A stretch of 64,000 nucleotides of DNA, taken from assembly GCA_027475525.1 (NCBI GenBank), contig JAMWFC010000009.1, positions 992,001 through 1,056,000 on the forward strand. The letters run 5' to 3'. Every line of letters starts with the position of its first letter. Positions within the stretch are counted from its first letter, which is position 1. The notes under the pieces were generated by a model. That model ran no database searches. It was not told the origin of the DNA and saw nothing but the letters and a program-made list of their open reading frames with translations. Position numbers and translations under genes: made by a program. Shown in pieces: positions 11,708 to 23,610 of the stretch. Source of the stretch: Macrolepiota albuminosa (Eukaryota > Basidiomycota > Agaricomycetes > Agaricales > Agaricaceae).

Positions 11708-12757
11708 CTACGCCTTCAACAATCCAAGCACACGCAAGATCCTCCGTCGAAGCGGAATATCTAAAGCATTGATCTGCCCAAGGATTGCACGCATTTTGTT
11801 GTCGTTCTCAATTATCTGGTCGCAAACACCGTTGCTACTTTCCGCACGAAGCCGTGCAGCCATTTTTCTCTGCTCCTCAAGCGCCTCCTTGAGTGTATAG
11901 CGCAAAGTTCGGCCAGCCTCAGTTTCGGAAAGCAGCTTATCGACTTCGACCAATTCTTCCTGGATTTGGGCTGCGTCCAAAGCCCTGCGGAGGAGGATTT
12001 CCTTCACTATTTCTTTGGCTGAATCTTGCGTGCCACGAAATTGGCGCATCTTGGAGCCATCTCGCAACATTTCATTCCAGAACTGGTCACGGAGCTGTAT
12101 TTCGCGCTGCGCCCCGACTTCTGGCTTGACGTCGCTCCATTTTGTCGTTGCGAGGATTATGTGCGTAGCAGCGTTCGGACCACACAGCTTCTCAAACATA
12201 TCAAAGTTTCTTCGTACCGTACCCGTGACGCGAGCTTGGGTAATCTCTTGTAGGTATATGATACCGCCAACCTTCATCTTGTCTGAATATCTATTGAGTG
12301 TTAGATGCAACCGCACAGGTAATGTAGGTGTCACGCACGACTTCGCCATCCAAACAGCGATGCGCCTCAGAATTTCTCGATCTTTCGTGCTAGTGTCATC
12401 GAATCCGGGAGTATCAATAACGAAAACTCGACGGTTTGGAGCCAGTTGATGATGATATATGTATTGCGTCTCAGATTGAAGATCATTACCAACGCGCGCA
12501 TAGTTACCCCCTAGAAGAGTGTTGATGAACTATCATGGATGATGAGCTTTTTTCATTGTTTGGCTGTAAGTTATTGGTGCATACTGTGCTTTTTCCAGCT
12601 CCAGTAGGACCCATTATACTGAAAAGGATATACAGTTGAGAATATGCTATCTCGGCAGAAAGAGTACTTACGGGATAACAATATCACCTTCTCTACCATC
12701 CTCAATGAAGTGATCACCAGTCTTAATCTCCTTCTCCCAGTTGCGATTCTGGCCCAT
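11708..12757 (-). CDS. AIG1/GIMAP-like GTPase (copy B)
   Basis: Single-domain member of the cluster, about 300 residues in four exons. ATG at 12757 gives MGQNRNWEKEIKTGDHF..GDIVIP, then a GTAAGT intron. A tiny exon carries IMGPTGAGKST (complete Walker A/G1), and the next begins FINTLLGG and holds IDTPGFDDT (G3) and LRRIAVWMAKS. The last long exon has GGIIYLQEITQARVTG, LATTKWSD (G4, with S in place of the usual D two places after K), and a helical region with LSETEAGRTLRYTLKEALEEQ that ends in a basic amphipathic tail (PLRRRILRVLGLLKA). Intron positions match copies C, D and E, showing common descent. Role unknown; members of this superfamily bind GTP and often act on membranes, which is only an analogy here. 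Confidence 0.85.
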
Positions 12758-14708
12758 AACGATCTACGATCCTTCGGGAACGAGGTGGAAAACTTTCAAT
12801 TGTGAAGGTTTGTCAAGACGACAGCAAGATCCAGTGTGCGGGTCGAACAATTGAAGCTATGTGCTCAAGTCCTGGTCGAGGAGAATCCTGAGGGTTATAA
12901 TCCACCTGTAATCTGTGATTGGTCCTCATCAAGCTAGGGGCTCCAGCCCATCTACACGAGGTATTTCAAGTTCGTATCCCTGACATCCAGGTGTATACCA
13001 CATGTATAATCCGAGGCTCCATGAATCGATCCGATATTGGAAGTCTCTGATTCTGGAAAGCAGAGCACATATCTACGTAACCTTGGGCGGGTGTGGTACA
13101 ATCAACCCCTGAATCTGTAAGGATAATGATTAGGCTTACTCCCAAGCAGTTACTACAGTGGCTGTAAGTCGAGAGGTAAAAGACAGCATAACATGATATC
13201 TTTCTTTATTCATGATGAGCAATCTCTGATCATCGAGCACTACAGTGTGAGTCCGCTGGCGGTGACTTTGTGGACAAAAGATAGGAAGATCGAGTGCTAA
13301 CCAAAAGAAATGCCTTTATGGTGAAACCCACTGTGATTCAACCTACTTTTATCAGTCGTCAGTCCTATAACTCCAGGTATAAAGATGCTCGACACTCAAT
13401 TCACACTTTTCGCTGGACAACGGAATGATACTCAACGATGAGACTTAAACATCACATAAATCACTGAGGAACTTACGACAACACCACATGGTTAAATTCG
13501 TGGATATAAGATTCAGTGGCATGCCAGGTTATCATTCACAATTTCCTATCGTTAAGGGCACAAGGGAGACAGATGCTTTCAACAATTGAAAATCGCACTG
13601 GCTGGCATTTGCTGAGGATTGCTGCAAGACTCTTTCCAAGGTCTTGTTGACTGCTATGAATATTATTACAAGCGATGACAATTTGAAAGATGTAAAACTA
13701 ATATCCAGGGGGCGGATACCCCTGGTTTGGTTTTTGTGACTTATGCTGTAAAACAATCGATCAACTCATTCCGTCAGAACCAGAAAAAGAGAGGACAATA
13801 AAAAATAATATGTTTACCGCCAGTGTCTGTAAAACGTATACTGATCCTTCGACTAGCGATAAATAGAAGGATGAGGGTAAACACTTCGACAAGAAAAACC
13901 TATTTGCACATCGACTCAAGTGTATCCTGATGAATCAACGAGCTCTGGCTAGCGAACATGAGGTTTTTGACGGAGGTGTGAACAGGAGATAGTCGAGCAA
14001 AATCATTTTGGGCTGCGTCATGGGAGAGAAGCTCCAGGAACCAGGTGCCTCATGTAACTCGTGCTTTATTAAAACGCAGACGTGGTCACAAGGACTGGGA
14101 TGATCATCGCAACGAGAAAAGTGCGGTGACACGGTTTCGAGTCGAGATCGGCTTTGGCCAGTCGACAAACTTTGGAAAAAAGTTCGAATAAAACTTGATC
14201 TTCATCGGTCTTTCATCTTGCAAACTTTCGATGAGTAATTAAATTATACACTGACGATTCTGCGCCTGCTGGCTTCTGCATCGTGGATCCAACGTGATTC
14301 TAATTGAAACGTCTTTTCCTCGCGTTATCTAGATCTATCGTTGCGGGGCTTGAAGGGGTATGTACCTATCGCGTCTTCGTGTCATGCTGTCTTTTTCCGA
14401 ATTACCTGCCACGCATATGACAATGAAATGATTTCCAGGACTGAGCGTGTCATTCTGCCCTCAGAATCCTTACTACGTCTCCACAAGTGCGCGCCAGGCC
14501 TGCTGGTGTGACATTGAGGTTGTGTTGTGTACCACAGAAACACCGCTTGATATCATCGATCAGGAGGGCTTCCAAATCTGATGCTTGTTGGCTCTGTAAG
14601 AGACTCGTCACACTGCCAGTTGTTTTTTGGCAACGTGTCGGTTCAAATTGAATCAATGTGTTATCGATATAAACATATGCTGGACTTGCATCACTCCCAA
14701 GTTTCATC
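12758..14708. other. intergenic between divergent GTPase copies B and C
   Basis: About 1.95 kb, the shared upstream region of two divergent family members. No recognisable exon, repeat or RNA gene was found. Short open frames are low-complexity or lack splice support. Promoters of both flanking genes must lie here. Confidence 0.5.
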
Positions 14709-15813
14709 ATGCCTTCGAACACGAAGCCGCGCAAAGCCAGTAAGGACACTCAGAAGGTTTGGGATGAAGACAGAGCCATGCCCGACCCATATCCTTACGA
14801 TATTGTTATTCCGTGGGCCATCTTTCTTCCATTTTCCCAACGCTCTAATGATTCGATAGCATCATGGGTATCACTGGAAGCGGGACAAGCACGGTTCGGT
14901 TTTGGCAACCAATTTAGTTTCGGCGCTAATCAACTTTTCAGCTCATTAATACACTCTCAAATCGTGCGGCGGAGCTTCCCGTAGGCCATGGCGTTGATCC
15001 CTGTACGCAGACAATTCAACATATCGTTGTCACACATCCGACAGCTCCCACACAACGTATTGTTCTTCTCGACACGCCCGGTCTTGATAGCATAAATGCC
15101 CCGGATGATGAAATTTTAGAGCGCATTGCTGCATGGCTCAAAAAATCGTAGGTTCCTATATTTCCTTTAAAAATTGAAGATGATTTGACTATCATTATAG
15201 GTACGGCGATGGGATGAAGCTCGCGGGTGTTATTTTTCTGTACGAAATCAGCCGGGCACGGGATTTGTCGCTGGCCCGGAAGAACCTCGATAGGTTTGAA
15301 AGCTTGTGCGGCAGCACGGCGACGAAGAACGTCCTACTTGTGACGACGAAATGGACCACTCCTCCTAAGGACTCGGATCTGGACAGGGAAGCCCAACTTC
15401 AGGGCCCGGGTCATTGGGGACAATTGATCCGCAGAGGCTCGCGAATGTGTCGGCTAGATGACCTATCCCACGAAGCTGCTTGGAAGCTCGTTAACCTCAG
15501 CCTTGCAGACGCGTTCACGTTCGATACTGAGAAAATTAAGGATGATGTGGAGCGCATAAGGGAGTCACTCACCAAGAAAGGAGACAGTCAAGGCTTGATT
15601 ACTACACTCCAAGAGTTACTCGTGTCCCAAAACAATATGGCACTGGAGATGAAGCGCCGCGGCTCGACAGATATCCTGTGGAATCAACTCGTAGAGAATG
15701 ACAGACGCATTCGCGACACCCTTCGTCAGCTCAATGCAAAAGTTCCGCTTTCACAAAAGTTCATATATTTTCTGAAATCAAAGTTTGTGAGTATGATTAA
15801 CACGATCCATTAA
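14709..15813 (+). CDS. AIG1/GIMAP-like GTPase with altered Walker A (copy C)
   Basis: Same exon architecture as copies B, D and E. ATG 14709 gives MPSNTKPRKASKDTQKVWD..YDIVIP, then an intron (14809-14858). The short P-loop exon reads IMGITGSGTST: the invariant Walker A lysine (AAA/AAG) is ACA, threonine. The next exon has LINTLSNRAAEL, LLDTPGLDSINAPDDEIL and RIAAWLKKS. The last long exon has MKLAGVIFLYEISRARDL, VTTKWTTPP (no acidic residue after TKW), LITTLQELLVSQNN and LRQLNAKVPLSQKF. All frames and splice sites are intact, so this is not an obvious pseudogene, yet three GTP-binding elements (G1, G3, G4) deviate. It may be a pseudo-GTPase. It is divergent from copy B and convergent with copy D. 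Confidence 0.82.
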
Positions 15814-16891
15814 GCTTCTCCTAACATTTTATAGAGGTGAAAAAATGTATCGGGAGATACTCCTGAATCATTTGTTAACTTGTTAACTGTGACGAGTACG
15901 GACTTTGCATCGTGATTAGGACTGTGTCATGTCGATCTATTTCATAGACCCTTGCGCCAACAGGATAACATAAACTTGGTTCATTTCGACCTTCTTTTAC
16001 GTCCATAGTAAGCATGGCGTTATTCTATGAGGAGCCTTGAGGAGCCTGAGTGTCTGGTTCCAAGAGATGCGCATTTGATAGGCTCACGTAGACGAGAAAG
16101 GAGCTCGCTTTTTTGCTTTTGATCGATGGGCCTTGAAAAACCAGCAACATCTGCCAAAGGTTGAGTGGTTGATTGTCAGAGTCTGCAAACTGTAAACCGA
16201 GAGGAATGTTTGCGTTAATCCTGTAAAAGTATAGATGACTGTGAAAATGGAACCCATGGGACTAGAATTGCCCTCTGTGGGTGGCATCTTTCGTAATTGC
16301 CTCTCAAATAATCATTGTTAACGTAGGGCTTTGACTTGGAGATACCCAGCACGGCTTTTTGAACGCGTCAGTAATACGAATGCAAGCATTTACGATCTGA
16401 ATCGACCACGTGTACTTGTACTTTTTGCATTGAAGAGATGAGATCAAATTTCTACTATCGAACCGACGAGAAACAGGTGTATACCATAATCCGCATGCCA
16501 GGGCGCCCTAACACATGCGGCAAACACCTAGGGGGCCATGAGGCTGTAGGAACTTGGTAGAAATCGTGGGTCAATGCCATAAGCCTGAAACGGTTGGAGC
16601 TCTGGTAAAACGAAGTGAAATCCCAAACAAATTCAGTGGTAAAAAAAGCCTGCGTTAAGTTTGCAAGGGCTTGTGTATGTCATGTGACCGATAAATAACT
16701 TGAAAAATGGATCACATTCGAAGATAACACAGACGCTTGTACATGTACTAGCACACCCTTTCCACATTGAAAAATCGGGTTTCTATCCTAACGACCCAAA
16801 AAACTATAATCATGGTCACTTAGCTCCCCATATTTTCGATTTCTCATCGTTGGTTACAACGCCACAACTGAATAATCGTGATCCATGACTA
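15814..16891. other. intergenic between convergent GTPase copies C and D
   Basis: About 1.1 kb. No coding exon with family similarity or consistent splicing could be found. It probably contains both 3' UTRs. Confidence 0.5.
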
Positions 16892-17987
16892 CTACGTCTT
16901 CACGAATCCTAACCACCGCATAAATTTTCTAGGAAGTGGAATATCCAACGCCTTGATCTGAGCAAGAAGCGCGCGTATCCTATTATCATTTTCGATAATC
17001 TGATCGCGGACTTCTTCTTCTCCCCGGACTTTCAACTGCGCCGCCATCTTCTTCTGCACCTCCAGCAGGTCCTTCAGGGAGTACCTCAGCGTCTGTCCCG
17101 CCGCAGTCTCCGCGAGGAGTTTGTCAATGTCCACCAGCTCCGACTGGATTTGCACGGCATTGATCGCTTCCCTCGCGAGTATACCTTTGATGATCGCCAG
17201 TGCCGAGACTCGCGTGCGCTCGAAGCGCGCCATGCTTGACCCGCGCGCTATGATATCCTTCCAGTGTTCTTCGCGCAGCTGGGTCTCCCGACGTACGCCG
17301 ACCTCGCCTGCGACTTCGTCCCACTTGGTAGTGGTGAGGACGATGTTCCGCGCGGCGTCCTGTCCGCATAGTTTGTAGAACAAGTCGAGGTTTTTGCGTG
17401 CCGTCCCGAGCATGCGCGTTTGTGTGATTTCGTGCAGGTAAATAACCCCCGCGAGTTTCATCTCGGCATTGTAACTATAGTAATGGTGTATGTGAGTTCT
17501 GGTGGATTGTGGACTGCAGAACGCACGAGATGTGCTTTACAATTTGGAATTTACTTACGATCGGGCCAGCCAGACAGCGATACGTCTGAGAATCTCGCGG
17601 TCGTCGGTGTTCGTGTCGTCAAAGCCTGGGGTATCAACCAAGACGATACGTCGATGAGCATCAGGAAAGAAGTAGTGGTGAATTTGAGCGGTGTGTGATT
17701 TAAGATCGTGGCCGACGGATGCTTTCTCTTCTCCAAGGAGTGTATTGATGAACTATATGAACGAGTTGTCAGTCGTGTTCTAAACGAAATAGTCAGGACA
17801 TACTGTGCTTTTTCCAGCTCCTGACGGACCCATTATTCTATTCAACTTGAGTATTTATTCAGGTGTTTATAATAGCGACGTATGCGCACGGAATGACGAG
17901 ATCGCCTTCTTGAGAATTATCGACAAAGATATCGTCCGCCTTTTGCTCTTTCTCCCATTGACTAGTTCTTTTACCTGGTTTTCTCAT
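16892..17987 (-). CDS. AIG1/GIMAP-like GTPase (copy D)
   Basis: The most canonical member. ATG 17987 gives MRKPGKRTSQWEKEQKADD..GDLVIP. The P-loop exon reads IMGPSGAGKST. The third exon has FINTLLGEEKASVGHDLKS, VDTPGFDDTNTDDREILR and IAVWLARS. The fourth has YNAEMKLAGVIYLHEITQ, TTTKWDEV (a full TKxD G4), LLAETAAGQTLRYSLKDLLEVQ, and ends PLPRKFMRWLGFVKT. Every G motif is consistent with nucleotide binding. Intron positions coincide with copies B, C and E. This coding DNA is GC-richer than its neighbours, especially the last exon. It lies about 300 bp from the 3' end of the tail-anchored P-loop gene. Function unknown. Confidence 0.88.
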
Positions 17988-18291
17988 TGCAAGTCCGTAC
18001 TATGGATGTCGCTCAATGTAGAAAAGATTTATAAAGGAAGGAAAACACTGAAATGAGGGTAAAGCTTCACGATTGCCATGCTATTGAAATGCCTCTGGCA
18101 CGCAGCGGGCATGTGGGCCTTCTAAGTACATTTTGTCACTCACCATCACAGAAGTGATAGTCTAAGACTGTCATTGCCTCGAGGGAGACATGCATTGTAA
18201 TCAAAACGTGTGATCTGTCTTTGAAACCTGCCAAGTGTTGCTATAATACAGTAGAATTGTCGTGTCGAATGGTCCCCAAATTCCGCGCTAT

Positions 18292-19762
18292 TTATACACT
18301 CCTAGAATTTAAAAACAGCCCTACTCCCACCCCGACACAAAATCCACTAAGGACCGCAACATGTATGTGCGTATCGCTTGCGATCTCGGTGATTCGTGCT
18401 AGAGTGCGCCGGATACGTGTTCGTAGCGGCCCAAGTAGGGAAACCGAAAAAATGACGAGCGAAGGAAAGTACAAAGGGTCGTAACGTGTGTTGTTCATAC
18501 AAAAGTGTGGAGAGTCGTCGAATCGTACATGATCGCGCTTCGATCGGCGTCGTATGCCCCGCTCCGTGACCGTCCCCTCTCGCAGGCGCTTGGCAACGTC
18601 CTGCGACAGGCTCGGAAGCCACTCGGCTTCCCACTTGGCTTTAGACCAGGGCACTCCATCTGGGTCTCGGTGGTATGAGGTGTCGTTCCGCTGCGACATG
18701 TGGATGTCATCAATGCTCCTCTCGACCTCGCGCCAGCGAAGAAAACGGTCAGTGGCTTCGCTTCGAAGAACTGAGATGGTTTCGGGTGAGTGGAATAGGC
18801 CTGCGCGTAGAGCTACGATAGAGGAGGGGCGGAACGAAGAGACCCTAGTGTTCTTAATGGCATCAGAAAGACGAGGAAGTACAATAATGGGTATCTCTTG
18901 ACCGAGGGCATCAATGATTAAATGGTCCAATACACCGGGTACTATAGATATATTAATACAGCTTCTCCGATCAGACAAACTGAGACTTACAAGGTGATAG
19001 AAATATGAGAGCAGTATACAGTGGCGTGAATGGAGATGATACAAGGCCTGCCAAGACAGGTGATGGGCGATGGGCGGGATCCAGGACGTTAGATACAGTA
19101 TAAAAAGGTGAGTGTATAATAGATTTCAGAGTGCGAATCAAATCTTCGGGCTGTCGAACTCGAATACGTCAATGCTCCACGGAATATGATATCTAAAGGC
19201 GTACATTGGAGGTAGAATCGTAACCCGACAAATCAACGATTTCCACATTGCGAGTAGGCTCAAACGTTTCTAGGCCATGAGCATCTCGATGCTCTAACCA
19301 ATCAGTAGAAGCGCGTATAATCCTCCCATCCTCCGAGTCCTCCCAGGCGCCGACTTCCACGACTTCCTCGTTCTCTTCCAAAAGCAGTTGGCTTATGAAA
19401 CTCTTCCCAACATCTTTCTTGCCAAGCACTAAGAGTCTCAAGTCGCCCAGTGTCTGGCCATATGGAGTTGGCTTCCGCAATGCCGGAGGAAGCGTTAATG
19501 ATGGAATCACGAGCCCGTGAGTAGAGTCCTTGGCAATGTGGTCTAGCTCTGGCTGCGTATGTGGTGGACTAGCTGCTGCTGAGCTGAAGAAGAACGAGGA
19601 TGAGACAGACGGCAAAGAAGAGACAGAATCTGAGCTCTGGCTCGATGGGAGGTGGCTCGAGCGCGGTGAAGACGGTTCTGACGGACTGGGATCGTTGTTC
19701 ATCGGGAACGCCTGTGTGAATGAGCGCAATGTGGACGCGCTTGTGCTGATACTGTCCTCCAT
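18292..19762 (-). CDS. conserved fungal P-loop protein with C-terminal membrane anchor
   Basis: Three exons by my reading. Exon 1 (19762 to about 19203) starts MEDSISTSASTLRSF, has a Ser-rich low-complexity stretch, then LRLLVLGKKDVGKSFIS, a Walker A motif (GKKDVGKS), followed by STDWLEHRDAHGLETFEP and VEIVDLSGYDSTSN, probably the Walker B/switch region. Exon 2 (about 19150-19015) reads DLIRTLKSIIHSPFY..PSPVLAGLVSSP. Exon 3 reads VLDHLIIDALGQEIPIIVLP, then SSFRPSSIVALRAGLF, SEATDRFLRWREVER and WEAEWLPSLSQDVAKRLREG. It ends in a single hydrophobic segment near the C-terminus (VAVLSGFCVGVGVGLFL), suggesting a tail-anchored protein. Blocks of this kind are, to my recollection, conserved in Agaricomycetes as hypothetical proteins. 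It is not a member of the adjacent GTPase family, whose G3 and TKW motifs it lacks. Confidence 0.75.
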
Positions 19763-20050
19763 GCCGGACGACTATGATCGTGGGCTATTGTGGGACCCAC
19801 GCTTCAGACACGTGTGATCAACAATCACTCATATCTGATAAGATCATACCTTATCGCCTGGATTTCCGTATTTGGCCATTCAATCTTCGGCTCCCTCTTA
19901 CTTTTCGGTCCTGAACCGACCTAGATACCGGCAGCTGCGTCCTCAGGACACCTTCCATTAATCGGGAAGTAGCTGACCCAGACGAAAAAGAAACACGCGG
20001 TATACTAAACTACCCAGTCAGCTGGGAAAAGGAATAACAGCACACAAGGT

Positions 20051-21370
20051 TCAGCCTTGAAAGGCTGTGCCCGCCTTTGACGTTTCCGCCAATCCTCCTC
20101 CCGCAAATCCTGTTCCTATAGACAAGTATTCAGTCAGTCACAGGCGCTGAACGAAAAGGCCACACGACTCTACCTTCCCGCTTTAACTCCACAATATCTT
20201 TGTCTTTCAGTTCTTTGTCGCAGACAATACACTGCTTGGCAGGGCGGACGAGGGAATCCGTGCAAGTCTTGCATGTCACATGTGCACATGGTTTCATAAC
20301 TGTCGTAATGGTCAGATTAAGATAAGGTCCGAACATTGAAGGTCTTCGGAGCGCACCAAAGATAAGAATGCTGTTCGACAGACGTTTCTTACACGACGGG
20401 CACATGGGCTCTGCATCTTCTTTCTTGGTCTTCTCTTCTGATTCTGCAGGTGCTGCTGAGTGCAAGGGACCAGAATTCGGATCATGATACGTGAAGTTGA
20501 CTGGTATAAGGTGCTTGAGACTAGCAAAGAAGCGTCATTCACATGCCCAGGCGAACGTAAGACCTGTGCTCACGCGATAGGATGGGGAGGATTGCCTCCC
20601 CTACAAGTAGTCTGCAATTTAACCTCTTTTAGAGAGGTCGGAGGTCCAGTTGAGGTATATGTCGGGGTCAGTGAGGGCAGCCAAAAGTCAGGAAGCTTGT
20701 TTTTCAATGATTCAGCTTGTTCTCGCTCGATTTCACGAAGAGCAGCCTCTTCAGCTTCTCGTGCGAGATTTTCAACAGTCGAAGAGTCGAAAGCAAACTT
20801 GCGCTTCGTCCCTCTCGCTTGTGAGATTTTAATTAATACTCGAGTCAATTGAGACAGACACAATGCACTCACGTTCATCAGCGGCCTCTCCGGATTTCGT
20901 CCCTGTGACCGATGGAAAAGCGGACAGGCCCATCTGACCCTTCTCGAAATCCCTCAACACACGCTCCCTGGCGGCTTCCTTTGCCCTGACCTTCTCCTCC
21001 TCCGCCTCCTGAGTGAGAGCCTGTAGTTTCTTCTTCTGCGATTGTATGTCCTTTTTCTGGGTCACTGACAAGTTCAACGTCGAACACCCAACAATCGGAG
21101 TAACAACTCACAGAGATCAGTGTATACACACTCTTTGCAGAAAAGGTGTCCCTCTCCACATGCAACAGGTTCCCGAGCACGGTTCAAGCACAATGCACAT
21201 GCGTCAAAGCGCCGCATCGATTCATTTCCTAAACGTTGCTGGCCGGGGTCAGTGTCCGTGTTTTGTGACACCGCAGTAAGACATACCCGTTTGGTTCCAT
21301 AATCTAGTTTTTTGTACTCGGCATAGCTGAAGATGGACGAAGCTGTATTATTCTTGCTATGTTTGGTCAT
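20051..21370 (-). CDS. NOSIP: NOSIP-like RING/U-box E3 ubiquitin ligase
   Basis: Orthologue of nitric-oxide-synthase-interacting protein, a nuclear/spliceosome-associated split U-box ubiquitin ligase in animals. ATG 21370 gives MTKHSKNNTASSIFSYAEYK, the family signature. After an intron comes MRRFDACALCLNRAREPV and GHLFCKECVYTDL (first half of the zinc-binding fold). A coiled coil follows (QKKDIQSQKKKLQALTQEAE), then KRKFAFDSSTVENLAREAEE, DFWLPSLTPTY, and a C-terminal RING with MCPSCKKRLSN, MKPCAHVTCKTC and CIVCDKELKDKDIVELKREG. The last exon after a GTAGAG donor gives TGFAGGGLAETSKAGTAFQG and TGA at 20051, matching the conserved NOSIP tail. About seven exons, all in phase. A typical single-copy housekeeping gene, useful as a syntenic anchor. 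Confidence 0.92.
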
Positions 21371-21734
21371 TTAGTTGTAAATGTGTAAATGAAGTGGTTG
21401 GAGACAACTCCTTTGTGCGATGAATGACTAAGCGGCAGCGCTTAACATGTATTCCCGGACTTCGTTTGTTCTTTTTGATCCAAATCGAACCCCAGAACGA
21501 GGCATTCCGGCCTCGTGCTTCTGAGTCCTGTATATATAAAGGCCGTCATGTACGGTAACATGTCGGTTACTTCCCACACAATTGATCAGAACTGAGGAGC
21601 AACGCCGGCGCCTCCATTGCAGTGAAAAAACCTGTCCACTCGCTCGGAGGTATGTTACTTTTACAGTATTAATTGTGATCACAAGACTTTTCTAACTAGC
21701 CTCATAATTAGACATACGCTCTCTCAATCACACA

Positions 21735-22010
21735 ATGCGCTTTAATCCCTCACATTATCTAGCCACCGCAGTTGTGCTGTCGATCAGCACTCAAGGCGTA
21801 TCTGCTTCTGCATCTTCTCCTGATATCCATTCACAAGAGATTTCTGGGACAGCGCAGACGTCTCGTAGTTGGATGTGGCCGTTCAAGCGGTCTGCCATTC
21901 CCTCATATGACGTCGCCCTTCCTGACGATGTTGTACTCCGCGGAACACCTGCTGCATCAGTCCTTCGCCGCCATTCGTCTGTGCGCCATAGGCGAAGAAT
22001 TCATCCTTGA
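21735..22010 (+). CDS. small putative secreted protein
   Basis: A single-exon frame of 91 codons with an N-terminal hydrophobic segment, MRFNPSHYLATAVVLSISTQ, followed by GVSASASSPD, consistent with a signal peptide and Ala-x-Ala-like cleavage region. A Lys-Arg pair at residues 52-53 (WPFKRSA) could be a Kex2 site. The tail is Arg/His-rich (RRHSSVRHRRRIHP). No cysteines and no recognised family. The 5' flank has a TATA-like run (TATATAAA, about 21532). It might be an effector-type small secreted protein or a chance frame; transcript evidence would decide. Confidence 0.38.
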   Translation: MRFNPSHYLATAVVLSISTQGVSASASSPDIHSQEISGTAQTSRSWMWPFKRSAIPSYDVALPDDVVLRGTPAASVLRRHSSVRHRRRIHP

Positions 22011-22804
22011 TGATACTTCTTACAACATAACGTGTGTGGTGATTTACACGTCATTGAAGCGATCGTTCTGACATTGTTGAAGATATATAGACATATTATA
22101 TTCCACAAGATAGAGGATTCCACATTACTAGATCATATAGACGTCCGGGTCCATCCGTACCCGCTCACCTTGGCTCGATACCAAGAATTGTATTTATATA
22201 TCAGACCCGACAAAGAAAATACAATCCTGTTGCTCAGCAAAGTCGTGACTCCAAGATAACGCACTGCTCTCGAACCGCTTTTAATCAAACCTTCGTATGA
22301 GCCTTCCGCAGTTACCTCGGGCCTCGCACGTCGTCCTAGTCATCCACTTCTCGAAGTTGGCCAAATGTGCTCAATTCCCATTGGCTCTATATAACAAGCT
22401 TTATCATGGTAGCTGCCTAATCCGTCCTAGATCTCGTCTTCTTCGAGGGGCCCAGCCTGATTCAGGTGTGCGATAGCTTACGGATCGATGGAATTGACAG
22501 TTCTCCTAGCGTCTGTGAGCCCCTCGAACGTATCTAAAAGCTCCCTAGGATTGCGGATGTATCGCCATGGGTTCGCAAGTAGCACAATTCACGCGACTGT
22601 TCTATCGCCGTTTCTCATCATCTGACTCGCTCTTCGAGGGCATTATAAAGCGTCTGAAGTCGATGCCCTGTTCATCAAGTTACTCTTACTCCGTCTTTCT
22701 TACTCAAATCGTCACTCGCAGCTCTTGACGCGGACCAAAGGTATGCCGAGACATCCTTGCGATAGGGTTTCGCTAGCCTAAAATACATTTCGTTTTAGTA
22801 CATT
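22011..22804. other. intergenic with probable 5' UTR of the next small gene
   Basis: No coding exon recognised. Near the right end a GTATGC donor (about 22741) and a TTTTAG acceptor just before TACATTATGG look like an intron in the 5' UTR of the gene starting at 22805. Confidence 0.45.
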
Positions 22805-23063
22805 ATGGCAGGAAAGAACACCACCACTTCGCCCAAATCGCAGACTGGTGTAAGATCTCGCTTCTTTCACTCGATGATGCCTGTATCTGGAACTGGAACT
22901 CTTGCAGACCAAAACCAGCACTGGAAAGGGTCAGCCCTCTGCTCGAACTCAGACTACGGCTCCAAATACCAATAAGAACTTGGGGGGAGCTGCTTCTAAA
23001 CAGCCAACCGGTGTCCCCGCGAGCCCGAAAGCGCCCGCGGGAGGCAAAGGACTGAAGAAATAG
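22805..23063 (+). CDS. very small basic Ser/Thr/Pro/Gly/Lys-rich protein, two exons
   Basis: ATG 22805 begins MAGKNTTTSPKSQTG. A GTAAGA donor follows, a short intron ends CTTGCAG, and the second exon reads TKTSTGKGQPSARTQ, later LGGAASKQPTGVPAS, ending PAGGKGLKK and TAG at 23061-23063. The product is about 65 residues, has no hydrophobic segment and is predicted disordered. A canonical coding intron plus a likely 5' UTR intron and a TTTTAG acceptor five bases before the ATG argue that this is a real transcript. I do not recognise the family. Function unknown. Confidence 0.55.
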
Positions 23064-23610
23064 AGATCAGTTATAGTCTACAGTTAGACGTGCCCGCCCT
23101 ATCTCTTGACATGATCAGTTGAACTGTTCTTTACTTATCAGTTGTTTGTTCTTGGGCAGTGTACAACATTGACATTAGTGGTTGCGGAATTGATCGTTCT
23201 GAAGCTCTTCATTCTGGGATTCTTTAAAGCTCGATTAATATCACATAACGAGGTTGATTTGATGCCTGATAGCATGGAATGACGCCGCATCTCATTATTT
23301 GATGCAATATTCACCTTGTCTGGTGAGTTGCAAGGCGTGTGTTTTGTGCGTGATTACGAAACTGAATGCTTTTACAGGCTAACACATGCGTGGTTATGGC
23401 TGAGGACCAAGACTAATGAAAGTACAACCTCATGTATCCACACGTGGCTTCAATGCGTTTGGTGATTCTACCCACAACCTGCACAGATAAATCGTGGATC
23501 ATCGTTCACGAAAGCCACAAGACCGTCACCTCTGAGAGAAATTCCAGTCATCCATCGTACTTGGCCGTCGTGAATCGACAGGGTCAAACGTCATCTAGTC
23601 TTGCTTCGTA
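23064..23610. other. intergenic upstream of GTPase copy E
   Basis: About 550 bp without a supported exon; it should contain the promoter of the GTPase gene that starts at 23611. Confidence 0.5.

Noticed and set aside
12758..14708. A hidden gene on the minus strand at 13532-14749
   Set aside because: Short frames there have stops, no consistent splice phases and no recognisable motif.
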